Positions 5,530 through 6,064 of a DNA stretch of 6,064 bases are shown piece by piece. A program made the translations under genes and the position numbers. Each line of letters starts with the position of its first letter. The stretch's first letter is position 1. The notes beneath the pieces are model-generated. The model worked only from the letters and a program-made list of their open reading frames with translations. It was not told the DNA's origin and ran no database searches. The stretch comes from Chroococcidiopsidaceae cyanobacterium CP_BM_RX_35 (GTDB taxonomy: Bacteria; Cyanobacteriota; Cyanobacteriia; Cyanobacteriales; Chroococcidiopsidaceae): assembly GCA_019242465.1 (NCBI GenBank), contig JAFAVL010000247.1:1-6064 (forward strand), written 5' to 3'.

Positions 5530-5730
5530 GCTCAAAAGGGTTCTGGTCGTTGGGATGCACGGGCAGTAGGCACGCCTTGTGTAGTAGCAATGGATGATGG
5601 CAGTTTCCGTATGTACTACATTGGTGCCAACGAAGGTGGTCACGATGAACTATCTTCACAGCAGCAAATTGGTTTAGCTGTGAGTGCCGGAACAGATTTT
5701 TGCCAGTGGCATCGTTGGAGTGAATACTAA
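5512..5730 (+). pseudogene. C-terminal remnant of a beta-propeller glycosidase-like protein
   Basis: A frame open from 5512 (in-frame TGA at 5509-5511) to TAA 5728-5730 with no start near its beginning. It encodes about 72 residues: IFSHAQKGSGRWDARAVG, TPCVVAMDDGSFRMYYIGAN, EGGHDELSSQQQIGLAVSAG, then QWHRWSEY. The pattern of WDARAVGTP, a DDGSFRMYYIG strand pair and IGLAVS is that of the last blade of five-bladed propeller proteins related to GH32/GH43 glycosidases, found in cyanobacteria and plants. Such proteins are roughly 350-400 residues, so most of the gene is missing. The C-terminus appears natural and is followed by a terminator-like palindrome. An ATG at 5590 could yield a 46-residue peptide, but that is not a plausible product. 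The upstream side overlaps the decayed minus-strand hypothetical gene, so a deletion or rearrangement junction lies near 5510-5530. Confidence 0.6.
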
Positions 5731-5744
5731 AAGGTGACTCGCTG

Positions 5745-5766
5745 CTGGCTCAGAATTCTGAGCCAG
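5745..5766 (+). terminator. Perfect 22-base palindrome after the glycosidase remnant
   Basis: The arms are CTGGCTCAGAA (5745-5755) and TTCTGAGCCAG (5756-5766), a strong stem 14 bases after the stop. The following AATATTCTT is only moderately T-rich, so it is an imperfect intrinsic terminator that may serve both strands. Confidence 0.5.
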
Positions 5767-5778
5767 AATATTCTTAAG

Positions 5779-5805
5779 AACTACTGGTTCTTGTTAGTAG
5801 TTTTT
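5779..5805 (+). terminator. Weak hairpin with T-tract before the COP23-like gene
   Basis: AACTACT (5779-5785) pairs with AGTAGTT (5796-5802) across a 10-base loop, and T's continue to 5805. The stem is AT-rich. It ends 16 bases before the next start codon, so it could be a leader structure instead of a terminator. Confidence 0.3.
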
Positions 5806-5821
5806 AACATTGAGGTTTTCT

Positions 5822-6064
5822 ATGTCACTAAAACCATTTAATTTGCCAATTTGGAAGATGTTTGTATCCATTGGGGCAATGTTCTGGCTTAGTAGCAATA
5901 GCGCTATGGCAGCACCAGGAACTCCGTCCGACGAGCCGCCTGATACTCCGGCTGATTCATCAACCCCACCGCCTGTCATAGTTCATCCAGAAACAAGACA
6001 GACAAATCCCTCAACCGATGGTTCATCCTTGCCCCATTCTGGAAGCCAAGCTCGGTTTAGCTGC
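5822..6064 (+). CDS. Secreted Pro/Ser/Thr-rich protein, possible COP23-domain protein (partial)
   Basis: The frame is open from ATG 5822 to the window edge (81 codons), with a ribosome site GAGG eight to ten bases upstream (TTGAGGTTTTCT before ATG). Residues 1-30 form a signal peptide: a short basic start (MSLKPFNLPIWK), a hydrophobic core (MFVSIGAMFWLSSNS) and a cleavage site after AMA. A linker of about 45 residues follows, rich in Pro, Ser, Thr and Asp (TPSDEPPDTPADSSTPPP). It leads to GSQARFSC at the edge. Cyanobacterial COP23 proteins (named after a circadian oscillating protein) have this plan and open their domain with ARFxC, where the Cys is conserved; that is the basis of the suggestion. 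The domain itself lies outside the window, so export is well supported but the family is tentative. Confidence 0.6.
   Translation, partial: MSLKPFNLPIWKMFVSIGAMFWLSSNSAMAAPGTPSDEPPDTPADSSTPPPVIVHPETRQTNPSTDGSSLPHSGSQARFSC

Noticed and set aside
5794..5979. Minus-strand frame opposite the secreted protein
   Set aside because: It is the antisense shadow of a signal peptide and proline-rich linker, giving low-complexity Gly/Ser sequence.

Overview
The window looks like cyanobacterial chromosome. The evidence is two exact HIP1 octamers (GCGATCGC at 2648-2655 and 3896-3903), an NblA-type phycobilisome-degradation protein, a TnpB of the kind common in filamentous cyanobacteria, and a secreted protein that begins like the COP23 family. 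No RNA gene or CRISPR array was found.

Layout. (1) 1-1568 is mobile-element sequence. A bulged hairpin at 186-214 may be the end of a neighbouring element. Then comes an IS200/IS605-type, TnpB-only element. Its tnpB has lost one base near 402, carries a GC-rich palindrome inserted in frame at 1246-1288, and ends in a hairpin followed by TCAC at 1565-1568. (2) This element lies in the 3' half of a minus-strand NUDIX hydrolase gene (start 1878), leaving only about 103 native residues, through the NUDIX box. (3) Divergent from the NUDIX gene is a tight two-gene operon, 1959-4039: an enolase-superfamily dipeptide epimerase/N-acyl-D-glutamate racemase (DgcA-like), overlapped by 10 bases by a DUF1611 P-loop protein (DgcN-like). 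Together they suggest a D-glutamate or murein-peptide salvage pathway. (4) 4040-4339 has no convincing gene. (5) On the minus strand lie a small protein with three copies of a helical motif (4340-4609) and an NblA-like protein (4725-4952). Two perfect 7-4-7 dyads sit upstream of the latter. (6) 5171-5730 is decayed sequence: a frameshifted minus-strand cyanobacterial hypothetical gene overlaps, head to head, the C-terminal stub of a plus-strand beta-propeller glycosidase-like gene. (7) From 5822 to the window edge runs the start of a secreted, proline/serine/threonine-rich protein, possibly of the COP23 type.

Working together: only the epimerase/DUF1611 pair forms a clear metabolic unit. The rest is a patchwork of small stress or light-related genes and gene remnants, typical of a repeat-rich cyanobacterial genome with much pseudogenisation. 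All family names come from reading motifs; no database search was run.
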